A DNA stretch of 64,000 bases from Flavipsychrobacter sp. (GTDB lineage: Bacteria; Bacteroidota; Bacteroidia; Chitinophagales; Chitinophagaceae): NCBI GenBank assembly GCA_021155965.1, contig JAJNBJ010000021.1, positions 42,605 through 106,604 of the forward strand, read 5' to 3'. The notes beneath the pieces are model-generated. The model ran no database searches. It had not been told where the DNA came from and was given only the letters and a program-made list of their open reading frames with translations. Shown here one piece after another: positions 27,222 through 35,700 of this stretch. Made by a program: the position numbers and the translations under genes. The stretch's first letter is position 1. Each line of letters begins with the position of its first letter.

Positions 27222-28128
27222 TTCTGATACCGTTTAATATTTCCTGTCCGCCATCATTAAGCAATTCAATAGCAGCCTTTCCACCAAGATCTGCAGCCTC
27301 ATTCAACGGCGCTTTCATTTCCACTTCTTTCTTCTGCCTGCCATCCCTGCTCAGGATATTCCCTTTGAGCCATGCATAGCCATCTTCAATAATAGCCAAC
27401 GCACTGATAGGTGTTGAACACCCACCCAGCAGCGCCCTCAAGAAATCGCGCTCTATAGTTGCGCATACACTTGTGCCTGAATCATGAAAGTGTGCACATG
27501 CATCCAAACAAAATTTATCCCCTTCCCTGCATACTACTATTATTGCTCCCTGTGCAGGTGCCGGCAACATCCAATCAAGCTCAACAGCATTGTCCGGGCG
27601 TAAAGCTATGCGCTCTAAACCTGCAGCAGCAAATATGGCCCCATCCCAATTACTCTCATCAACTTTGCGCAGGCGCGTATTCACATTACCACGCAGGTTT
27701 TCAATAGTACTACCAGGATAGCGGTTCAGCCACTGTGCTTTGCGCCTTATGCTGCTGGTTGCTATGGTAAGAGGCTTCGTTCTTTCTGAAAATATTGTTC
27801 CCAGTTTGGGTACCAGCAGGTCTTTGTATGATGCACGGGGCAATACCGCGGCCTGCACTATACCTTTTGCCATCATTGTAGGCACATCCTTCATAGAATG
27901 TACGGCAATATCAATTTCGTTATTCAGCAGTGCGATATCCAGTGCTTTTGTGAAGATGCCTTGCACACCTATTTCATACAGTGGTGTTTTCAGATCGGTA
28001 TCGCCTTCACTCTTTATGAGCACCAGTTCTGCCTTGTAGCCATGCTGTCGCAAAAGGTCTTTTACAGTATTCGCCTGCCACAATGCCAACTGGCTCTCAC
28101 GGGTGCCTATGCGAATAATATTGTACAT
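27211..28128 (-). CDS. hemC: Hydroxymethylbilane synthase (porphobilinogen deaminase)
   Basis: 305 residues. Core motifs: RIGTRESQLALWQANTV, IDIAVHSMKDVPT, ATSSIRRKAQWLNRYPGSTIENLRGNVNTRLRKV, LPAPAQGAIIVVCR, and FLRALLGGCSTPISALA, in which the Cys carries the dipyrromethane cofactor. It polymerises four porphobilinogens. Four bases downstream of hemA; overlaps hemD by 11. Confidence 0.97.
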   Translation of the reverse strand: MYNIIRIGTRESQLALWQANTVKDLLRQHGYKAELVLIKSEGDTDLKTPLYEIGVQGIFTKALDIALLNNEIDIAVHSMKDVPTMMAKGIVQAAVLPRASYKDLLVPKLGTIFSERTKPLTIATSSIRRKAQWLNRYPGSTIENLRGNVNTRLRKVDESNWDGAIFAAAGLERIALRPDNAVELDWMLPAPAQGAIIVVCREGDKFCLDACAHFHDSGTSVCATIERDFLRALLGGCSTPISALAIIEDGYAWLKGNILSRDGRQKKEVEMKAPLNEAADLGGKAAIELLNDGGQEILNGIRNEN

Positions 28129-28132
28129 ACAG

Positions 28133-29410
28133 TTAAGCTATAAATTCGTTGATCGCCTGTATGTAGTGGCAACCGGGTGTGTTGTTGTTGCGGATATTTA
28201 CAGCAAGGGAGTTGATCACCTTCTGAATTTTCTCTTCATGTGGTTCCTCTGCACTTATTTGTATCTCTTGCAGCTTGCTTTTCACTTCTTTAAGCACTGG
28301 CACATGCTTGCGCATATTATACCATTCCATAAATTCACCAACAAGAGATTCGATGATAGCTTTCGCTTTAGGTATCTCGCTTATACGCGCCTGCAGCGTT
28401 TCATCTTTTATCTTAGAAAGCATATCCACATCCACAAATTGTACATTGGGTAACTGCTGTGCAGCTTCTTCTGTAGTGCAAGGGATAGAAAAATCTATTA
28501 CTAACTTTTTACCGTTACCTGCAAAATGTTTCGCCAATACTATTGGCTCAGGTGAACTAATGGAAACCAGTATTATATCAGCTGTTGCTAGCTCTGTATC
28601 TAAAGCAGTAATAGGTGCAGACATTACACCAAGTTCTAAGGCAAGTGCAGCGGCCTTGCTCTCGGTCCTGTTTATTAATGTAATATTCTTTGTGCCTAGG
28701 TAATCAACAAGGTTGCGACAGGTGGACTTACCTATTTTGCCGGTACCCAGCAAGACTATCTTTTTATCTGTCACATCTGTCGGCGCGATATAACGATCTA
28801 TCGTGGCCGGGACAGCTATATGCTGGCATGCCGGGCATTTCATTTCCGGCGTAAAACTGGCACCTTCAAAATATTCCCTGATATATTGCACAGCAGCAAA
28901 TGACACGGAAACCGTACCACCGCTGAGTGCAGTATGTGTTTTTATAGCTTTCGACGATTGCAATACGCTATTCACCAGCCGCTCAAGAAATGCACCCAGG
29001 CAACCTTGCGCTTTTGACATTTTTGCGGCATTCTTTATCTGCCCCAGTATTTCATAATCACCCAAAATCTGGGAGTCAAGGCCGGCACCTACATGGAATA
29101 AATGCTCTATAGCATCTTGACCGTTCTTTATATATGCAGTTTCTATGAAAGTGGTGGCATCTCCTGTGGTTACCTCGCATAAAAAATCTATCAACCTCGC
29201 GGCATGCTCAGCAAAACCATAAATTTCTGTGCGGTTGCAGGTGGAAAGGATAAAGAATTCATTTATGCCATATTTTGCAGCTATTGATAAAAGATGTTCA
29301 TATTGGTCATTACTCACAGCAAACGTTCCACGGGCTGAAGCATCAGATTTTTTATAATTGATACCAGCCAGCCAGAAGTGTTGCATATTTTGCCTGCCTT
29401 TATTAGTCAT
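28133..29410 (-). CDS. hemA: Glutamyl-tRNA reductase with a CPxC insertion
   Basis: 425 residues from the ATG at 29410; an ATG eight codons on (29386) is also possible, and the open frame before 29410 begins at a TTG overlapping the promoter region. FILSTCNRTEIYGF carries the catalytic Cys58; GAGLDSQILGDYEILGQIK and GGTVSVSFAAVQYI follow; the NADPH site is LLGTGKIGKSTCRNL (222 on); the dimerisation tail closes with AVNIRNNNTPGCHYIQAINEF. Between the catalytic and NADPH domains is an unusual stretch of about 30 residues (181-213) containing CPACQH (C192, C195, H197). It makes glutamate-1-semialdehyde and starts the operon and pathway. Confidence 0.96.
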   Translation of the reverse strand: MTNKGRQNMQHFWLAGINYKKSDASARGTFAVSNDQYEHLLSIAAKYGINEFFILSTCNRTEIYGFAEHAARLIDFLCEVTTGDATTFIETAYIKNGQDAIEHLFHVGAGLDSQILGDYEILGQIKNAAKMSKAQGCLGAFLERLVNSVLQSSKAIKTHTALSGGTVSVSFAAVQYIREYFEGASFTPEMKCPACQHIAVPATIDRYIAPTDVTDKKIVLLGTGKIGKSTCRNLVDYLGTKNITLINRTESKAAALALELGVMSAPITALDTELATADIILVSISSPEPIVLAKHFAGNGKKLVIDFSIPCTTEEAAQQLPNVQFVDVDMLSKIKDETLQARISEIPKAKAIIESLVGEFMEWYNMRKHVPVLKEVKSKLQEIQISAEEPHEEKIQKVINSLAVNIRNNNTPGCHYIQAINEFIA

Positions 29411-29432
29411 ATTTCCTTTCAAATCGCTAACG

Positions 29433-29440
29433 CAAAGGTA
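29433..29440 (-). promoter_or_regulatory. -7 box of the heme operon promoter
   Basis: On the minus strand this reads TACCTTTG, a perfect TAnnTTTG. It lies 23 bases before the hemA ATG at 29410, so the predicted start of transcription is about 29426. No clear -33 TTG at the usual spacing, which may mean activation by a regulator. Confidence 0.55.
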
Positions 29441-29554
29441 AATTCATAAGCTCCTACAGCATAATTTTCCTGTCATACCTTCGTCATTTTGGAGGATGAT
29501 CGTGGTCATGTTTGGAACGAATGAAATATTAAACAAACATCTCAATTTGCATTG

Positions 29555-29562
29555 TACTTTTG
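29555..29562 (+). promoter_or_regulatory. -7 box of the SAM hydrolase gene
   Basis: TACTTTTG, a perfect TAnnTTTG, ends eight bases before the ATG at 29571. Predicted transcription start is about 29569, so the mRNA would have almost no leader. Confidence 0.5.
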
Positions 29563-29570
29563 ATAAGTAA

Positions 29571-30344
29571 ATGAGCTGTATCACTTTACTTTCAGATTTT
29601 GGCTTGTACGATGCTTCGGTGGCTATTGCCAAGGGTGTTTTGATGCAGCATTCCGATCTGCCTATTATTGATATAAGCCATGAGATAAAACCATATCATA
29701 CAACACAGGCAGCTTACCTCTTATCTTCCTCCTGGAAGAACTTCCCCGGAGGCACTGTACATGTTTTGCTGTTCGATATGTTTGCCGGAAAGCCTCCTGC
29801 GCTACTTCTTTGCGAATATGAGCAACAGTATTTTCTTTCTGCTGATAATGGCCTGCTAACGATGGCCGTAGGCAACATACCTGCACACCTGGTGACAGAA
29901 CTGAACAATGAAAACATATTTGTGCAATGGCTGTCGGAAGCAGGAAAGATCATCAATAAATTGCACGACCGGGGTATTGATGCACTTAACCTGCCCGTAC
30001 ACGAACTGCGGAAGACAAATCCATTGGCATCTCCGGCCATTGAGGCCGGTCATATCGCCTGCGAAGTGATGCACATAGACCACTTCGGAAATGCTGTGCT
30101 GAACATCAATAAACAGCAGTTTGAAGAGCAAAGAAAGGGCCGGAATTTCCGGCTGAGTTTTATGACTGTAGAAGAGATAACTGAACTCAGTGCTAATTAT
30201 ACAGATGTACGGGAGGGTTCTAAGCTTTGCCGTTTTAATAGCAATGGTTACCTGGAAATATGTATCAACCGTGGCAAGGCTGCCGACCTTTTCGGCCTTC
30301 GATTAGGCAGCAGGCATAACAATATAAAAATCTACTTCGAATGA
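29571..30344 (+). CDS. SAM hydrolase / hydroxide adenosyltransferase family protein (DUF62)
   Basis: 257 residues. The DUF62 pattern is clear: ITLLSDFGLYDASVAIAKGVLMQHSDLPIIDISHEIKPYHTTQAAYLL, VHVLLFDMFAGKPPALLL, FLSADNGLLTMAVG, and in the C-terminal domain VMHIDHFGNAVLNI. Family enzymes split S-adenosylmethionine with water into adenosine and methionine, related to the fluorinase/chlorinase. The conserved D-x-F-G-N of the second domain is present; the sequence alone does not show halide versus hydroxide use. Divergent from hemA with 148 bp between; overlaps the next gene by four bases. Confidence 0.88.
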   Translation: MSCITLLSDFGLYDASVAIAKGVLMQHSDLPIIDISHEIKPYHTTQAAYLLSSSWKNFPGGTVHVLLFDMFAGKPPALLLCEYEQQYFLSADNGLLTMAVGNIPAHLVTELNNENIFVQWLSEAGKIINKLHDRGIDALNLPVHELRKTNPLASPAIEAGHIACEVMHIDHFGNAVLNINKQQFEEQRKGRNFRLSFMTVEEITELSANYTDVREGSKLCRFNSNGYLEICINRGKAADLFGLRLGSRHNNIKIYFE

Positions 30345-30634
30345 TAGTGCGCATTGTACAGATGACTTTCCGGGAAGATCGTATTAAAACCTTCACTGAC
30401 CTCTTTGGGGAACGCAGGCATACGATCAGGAATTTTAAAGGCTGCATGCACCTTGAGCTTTGGCAGGATAGCAAGAATCCCGCAATATTCTTCACCTACA
30501 GCCATTGGGAATCTGAAACAGACCTTGACCACTACCGTTTCTCAGAATTTTTTAAAGATACATGGAGCAAAACAAAGGCACTGTTTGCAGAGAAACCACA
30601 AGCATGGAGTGTGGTGGTGAAAGCAGAAATCTAG
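30341..30634 (+). CDS. Antibiotic-biosynthesis-monooxygenase-fold (ABM) protein
   Basis: 97 residues, the usual length for a single ABM ferredoxin-like fold: IVQMTFREDRIKTFTDLFGER, IRNFKGCMHLELWQDSKNPAIFFTYSHWESETDLDHYRFSEFFKDTWSKTKALF. Members include small quinol monooxygenases and heme-degrading enzymes; no heme-ligand residue can be assigned here. Coupled to the SAM hydrolase through an ATGA overlap. Confidence 0.85.
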   Translation: MIVRIVQMTFREDRIKTFTDLFGERRHTIRNFKGCMHLELWQDSKNPAIFFTYSHWESETDLDHYRFSEFFKDTWSKTKALFAEKPQAWSVVVKAEI

Positions 30635-31029
30635 CTATCCAGCTGTGCAAGTATTTTCTGTTGCACTTCTTTAAACTGTTCGGGGCTAAGTTTCAGCTTG
30701 CTTTTCGCAAAGTTGATGTCGTTTGATGAACTGATGGGTACCAAGTGCATATGCGCATGGGGCACTTCCAGTCCTATCACACTAATACCGCAACGGTCAC
30801 AGGGGAATGCCTTCTCCATTGCTCTGGCAATGGGCTTTGCAAACACCAGCCACTCGCTTAGTAACAAATCGTCCACATCAAAAAATTTGTCAACCTCTGT
30901 TTTAGGAACTACCAACACATGCCCTTCCTGTAATGGGGCTATGTCCAGGAAAGCATAAAAATTATCATTCTCCGCTATTTTGTAGCTGGGTATCTCGCCT
31001 GCTATTATTTTAGAGAATATGGTCGCCAT
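30631..31029 (-). CDS. HIT family protein
   Basis: 132 residues. Starts with ATIFSKIIAGEIPSYKIAENDNFYAFLDIAPLQEGHVLVVPKTE and carries the histidine triad HAHMHLVPI near residue 90, the nucleotide-monophosphate hydrolase/transferase motif. Substrates of such stand-alone HIT proteins are purine nucleotide conjugates. The ATG overlaps the greA stop by one base, so it is coupled to greA; its stop interlocks with the convergent monooxygenase stop in a CTAG tetranucleotide. Confidence 0.93.
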   Translation of the reverse strand: MATIFSKIIAGEIPSYKIAENDNFYAFLDIAPLQEGHVLVVPKTEVDKFFDVDDLLLSEWLVFAKPIARAMEKAFPCDRCGISVIGLEVPHAHMHLVPISSSNDINFAKSKLKLSPEQFKEVQQKILAQLDS

Positions 31030-31502
31030 TATACAGTTATACTTTCTACCTTGAATTTGAAGGTGCCGCTCGGAGCGGTATATTCAGCTACTTCTCCTAT
31101 CTTCTTACCAAGCAATGCTTTGCCCAGCAATGATGATACCGAAATTTTACCCAACTTTACGTCTGCCTCTTTTTCCGAAACTACCTGATAAATAACCGTT
31201 TTTTTATTACCCAGGTTAGTAACGGTCACTTTACTCAAAACAGAAACCTTGCTTGTATCAATATCTTTAGTATCCAGCACCCTTGCAGTAACAATGGCAG
31301 ATTCCAGCTGTGCGATTTTTGCCTCATGATGCCCTTGTGCCTCTTTGGCAGCATCATATTCTGCATTTTCTTTAAGATCACCTTTTTCCCTTGCTTCCGC
31401 TATCTGGCGGGCAATTTCCGCGCGACCTACCGTCTTCAGCTTATTCAACTCCTCCCTCATCTGCGCTAATGTCTCTTTCGTCAGGTAATTCAGATCAGCC
31501 AT
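31029..31502 (-). CDS. greA: Transcription elongation factor GreA
   Basis: 157 residues. N-terminal coiled-coil: YLTKETLAQMREELNKLKTVGRAEIARQIAEAREKGDLKENAEYDAAKE (with the acidic EKGDLKENAEYDAAKE tip that enters the polymerase channel), then the FKBP-like C-terminal domain GKISVSSLLGKALLGKKIGEVAEYTAPSGTFKFKVESI. It stimulates transcript cleavage in stalled RNA polymerase. Operon with the HIT gene. Confidence 0.96.
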   Translation of the reverse strand: MADLNYLTKETLAQMREELNKLKTVGRAEIARQIAEAREKGDLKENAEYDAAKEAQGHHEAKIAQLESAIVTARVLDTKDIDTSKVSVLSKVTVTNLGNKKTVIYQVVSEKEADVKLGKISVSSLLGKALLGKKIGEVAEYTAPSGTFKFKVESITV

Positions 31503-31525
31503 TTTACAATTTGTTTTAACCTTAG

Positions 31526-31561
31526 AAAAAAATACAACGCCTCTGTATCACAGAAGCGTTG
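31526..31561 (-). terminator. Terminator of the PorV-like gene
   Basis: On the minus strand, CAACGCTTCTGT pairs with ACAGAGGCGTTG around GAT and is followed by a T-rich tract. It separates the surface-protein module from greA. Confidence 0.75.
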
Positions 31562-31588
31562 TTAAGCAAAAATACAAAAAATTAATTA

Positions 31589-32671
31589 TCAGCGCATAAA
31601 ACGCAGGGATATCATGTGAACGCCGTTAGCAGGGCGGTCGGTTGGCCTGTAAGAATAATCCAGTGCCACATTATGTCTGCCAGCGGCCAGTGGCGTCTGT
31701 ACTGTGGCGCCAAAAGCGAAACCTTTATACATTGTAGTGGTAGTAGCAGCGTCGCCAATACCTTTTTCCCACCTATAAGCTGCGCGAAGCATAAAATATT
31801 GCCTGAAACCATATTCGAGCCCGCCGCCTATATAGTCGTTGCTGAACGAATTAGATGTAAAGTTGGCAAGTATAGTGAGGCGGTGCATTGGCATGCTCTC
31901 TTTACTTTTTAAGTGATTTTCATCAAGATAAAAATCATAAGAACCACCAATACTTAATGTGGTCGGCATCTCGAATTTGTCTGAAGGGTAGCTGGCTGTA
32001 ACAGCAAAAGTTGGCGTACTCTGAGGCTGGTCGGCGTTAATGGCAAAGCCTGAACCCGAATAACGCATATTTGTTCCTATGTTACGCAGCGCTATACCGA
32101 AATGGAAGTTATCCCTTTTACCCGTAACATACTGCACTCCCGCATCGAATGCAAGGCCCAGTGCATGAATGTTATTTATCTGTTCAGAAACATAGGTTGC
32201 AGACAACCCGGCATTAATGTGTGTAGAAAACTGCTTTGCAAAGCCCAACTGAACATTCAGGAATTGTGGACGATAACTACCATAGCCCTCAGGATTAAAA
32301 TAATCCGTAGTCGGGATATCGCCAAAGCTCATAGAATAGATATTCAGCCCTATAGTTCCAGCCTCACCTATCCTCTGGGCTATACCAATGTTATTGATAT
32401 TTATACTTGTGCCTGTTAGGTATGCCCCGTGGGATAAACCAATTTCGGTCGTCGAATCCTGCGCAAGGCCTGCAATATTCAGCTTCATTGCCTCCAATCC
32501 GCCCACATAGGCAGTATTCATACCAAAAACGCCCGTAGTACGTCCCCAGGGGTTGATCAACATTTCCGGAGCGCCGGCTTGCCCAATACGATCCTTATTT
32601 CCTGCAAAAGAGCTGAACGTCATTCCAATCGCACAAGCGGCAAATAAAGCTTTTGTTGAAAAATTTTTCAT
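31589..32671 (-). CDS. PorV/PorQ-family outer membrane protein
   Basis: 360 residues; signal peptide MKNFSTKALFAACAIGMTFSSFA. Opens with AGNKDRIGQAGAPEMLINPWGRTTGVFGMNTAYVGGLEAMKLNIAGLAQ, the FadL/UPF0164-like N-terminal segment of PorV and PorQ, then barrel strands and closes NVALDYSYRPTDRPANGVHMISLRFMR. PorV shuttles T9SS cargo from translocon to attachment complex; paralogs sit beside specific exoproteins. Its location just after the 1348-residue exoprotein suggests a dedicated role for that cargo. Whether it is the main PorV cannot be told here. Confidence 0.8.
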   Translation of the reverse strand: MKNFSTKALFAACAIGMTFSSFAGNKDRIGQAGAPEMLINPWGRTTGVFGMNTAYVGGLEAMKLNIAGLAQDSTTEIGLSHGAYLTGTSININNIGIAQRIGEAGTIGLNIYSMSFGDIPTTDYFNPEGYGSYRPQFLNVQLGFAKQFSTHINAGLSATYVSEQINNIHALGLAFDAGVQYVTGKRDNFHFGIALRNIGTNMRYSGSGFAINADQPQSTPTFAVTASYPSDKFEMPTTLSIGGSYDFYLDENHLKSKESMPMHRLTILANFTSNSFSNDYIGGGLEYGFRQYFMLRAAYRWEKGIGDAATTTTMYKGFAFGATVQTPLAAGRHNVALDYSYRPTDRPANGVHMISLRFMR

Positions 32672-32737
32672 AATTATAAATATAAACTTTTATTATTATG
32701 CTGGCTGAAAATCTCCAGCCAGCATTGAATTATTCTA

Positions 32738-35700
32738 TTAATAAGTTGTTACGTCTATCGGCCTCATTGCGCCAAACCATTTCAGCACCGTTTCACCCAA
32801 GCCCTCTGCCTTAATATTCATGATATACATACCACTTGCTATAGGCAGCCCGACAGTATTCCTCACATCCCAGTCAAGATAGGGAGTGTTCGGGTCGTTC
32901 TTTGTCAGTGTACGAACCAGCGCACCATCCAGCGAGTAAATATGAACAGTAACGCGGGCAGGCAGGTTAATGATCCTCACTTTGGTCTCAAAGCGGTTAG
33001 TTTCGTAACCGGAGTAACCGAAATAGGGGTTAGGCACTGCATATATCCTGTTGAGCACCGAGCCTTTATCTGTTTTGTCGGTTACAGGTGTGGGGGCAAG
33101 GCCCGATGTACTGAATGTATAATATGGGTTGGTTGCTTTCGCACCTGCAGGCAGCGCCCTCAACGTAGCAGCAGAAGTATCTGCTACGGCATAATAGGGC
33201 GCATATGCCTGGTTAACCCTAAACCTCAGGCGTGTGCCAGTTGGGATCAAACCATCTTTCAGTGATTTCAACGGAACTTCAGGGTTTACTATCGGAACGC
33301 CTACCCATTGCATAGCTGCATAGGCATTTCTCCACAGTACAGAACCGGGGTTTCCGGCAGCCACCCTCAGCGACCTTGCAAATTGCTTACAGCTATCATA
33401 AGTAGTACCCAGAACATAGATAGCATGTTTGCCACCAAACAGTAATGAACCATCCCAGAAGTTAAATATATTGGAAGTAGGATTCCATACCATGTCATTA
33501 CCGTTGTTGCCTGACAAATAAGAATCTTCGCCAAATGCTATGTTCAGGCGTTTTCCTGTTGTCGGGTCAATGGCATAACCAGGGAACCAAGACATGCCCC
33601 TTTCAGAATCGTCGTCAGAATATATAGGAGTCATGTTATCTGCTGCAACCTGGAATGGATCGCTCCAGCCCGCGTGTTCCCTCAGCAGGAATTTCGCGTT
33701 TGTCTTTCCGACATATCCTTCCGACAGTGCGGGGTCTTCCTGCATTTCAATAACAGCACATTTTGTCCATTTCGTCTTGTCAGAAGTAAGCACAACATCC
33801 ACGTCAGGAAGTAATTGAAAGTTTGCTATTGTTTGTGTCTGTGGTGCGAGTGCAAATTGGAAGCCGCATTGCGTGCCGGTGCCTGCATGATAACCCTGCC
33901 ATGCAGCTACCAGGTTGTATGGTGCCCAAGTGCTTTTTGCCGGCGCAAAATTGTCTAACAGGTTGGCATAAGCCATTACTGTATCTAATTTGCTATCGTT
34001 AAAGAAGCAGGGATTGGTGAGGGGGTGCAATGCACGCGTATACTTTTGAGTATTACCTGAACGTATCCAGTTTGCGAAATTACTGTCTGCCTGGTCAGTA
34101 ACACCTCCTAACCATGGTTTAGAAGTTTCATCGAAGGTGATCTCAGAAAAAATGTAGTCATTATTATTTGTCTGGTTTTGGCCACGGTCAGCCTTCGCCT
34201 GGTTTACATTTACCGATAGCCCATAGTCTTCAAGTATTTGTTCGTTAATCGAACCCAGATTGCGCTCGGCATAAATTGTGTTAACCTTAGTATTTCCGTC
34301 GTAGGCTGTAAGCATCCATCTGCCGGTGTCAGAGATACCCGAAGCTGTATTCGGGCCTAATACCTGGAGCACCCAGTCGTATGCCGGAACTTTAACAGGA
34401 TCAACTACTTTAATCTTTACAGGCCCCTGGTTTTCCCTGTATACCAGTTTAGTTGCAGTATTATTCTTCAATATCTCAGCCTCTGATGAATCGCTCAGAC
34501 GTACGTCGTTACCACCATTACCAACACCTTCGAGACGGGTAACGGTAATACCAGAACCAAAGTCAGAGTTAAGGACTGTTCCCATGGCTCCGTTGGCAGG
34601 GTTAGGTATTGCAACAACCACTTTGATCTCTGTGCCACCAGCGCCGTGTGAACTACCCAGGTATGCTACATCCTGTGTTGAGTTAATATTCAACGGATCG
34701 AATTTAGTGAAGTTGTTATAAGAGTATGCAACAGCCACAAAATAGTAGGAATGATAGTTGATAAACTGCTTGTCAGGACTTGTTGAAAACTGGTCGTTAG
34801 TGAGCACAAAGCTATGCGATATACCACTATCCCTGCCGTTCACTTTTATCATCGGGAATGTACCGGCGTTGTCCACATTGATATTTGAACCATAGTTAAC
34901 GATCTGTTTCACACCATTCCTGAGATCGCATTGAAATACTTCATATGCCTTTGTATTATCCACCTCACCGGTAATCGGATTAAAGATTTCTGCAGACGTG
35001 ACCTGGCTGTTAGCCAGCTGGAATACGCGGTATCCCTCAAATTTATACAGGGAGTCTGCTTTGCCGGTAGCTTTTACAACAAGCTGGTGGTACAGCAGTG
35101 AGTCGTTGTATGCACCATCCGTGCGACCATAATTTTCTCCATAGTTGTTGCTTCCGTAATCGTTAACCAGGTAGAAAACGAGCTTCCTGTCCAGTTCCCT
35201 GACAACCATCCTTGGTGCTTCAGGCCCTTCAACAGTTTTGAACTTGTTATCGAACAGCCCCTGGGCCTGATCATCTATGCTTTTTATTGTTTTAAAGCTT
35301 GTAGCACCGCAGCCACCTGCACTCTTCGCCCACACACAGCCAAATACGATATCATTCATTGCACCAGGCAACAACTGGAAGGGCCCTGAAGAGAAAATGA
35401 AACGCCTGTCGGCAGGGTTATTGTTACATGCACATTCTGACCACTGGGAGTTGTCACCCGGATCACCCCAGTACACAAAGTTTGTTGGCGTGCCCGATCC
35501 ATACCCTTTGCAGGTTTGCCCTGCTCCGGTAAAATCGTAGCTGAAGCGCTGGCCAGTCCTGATGGAACCTGTCATGTAGAAGTATATCTGTATACCATTA
35601 CTGGGGTTACCGATAATACTGTTGTCATTATTATAATAAGTAAAGTTGGTCATTCCCAAACGCTGCACGGTGTCTTTTCCACCTATTGTTACGGGCTTCA

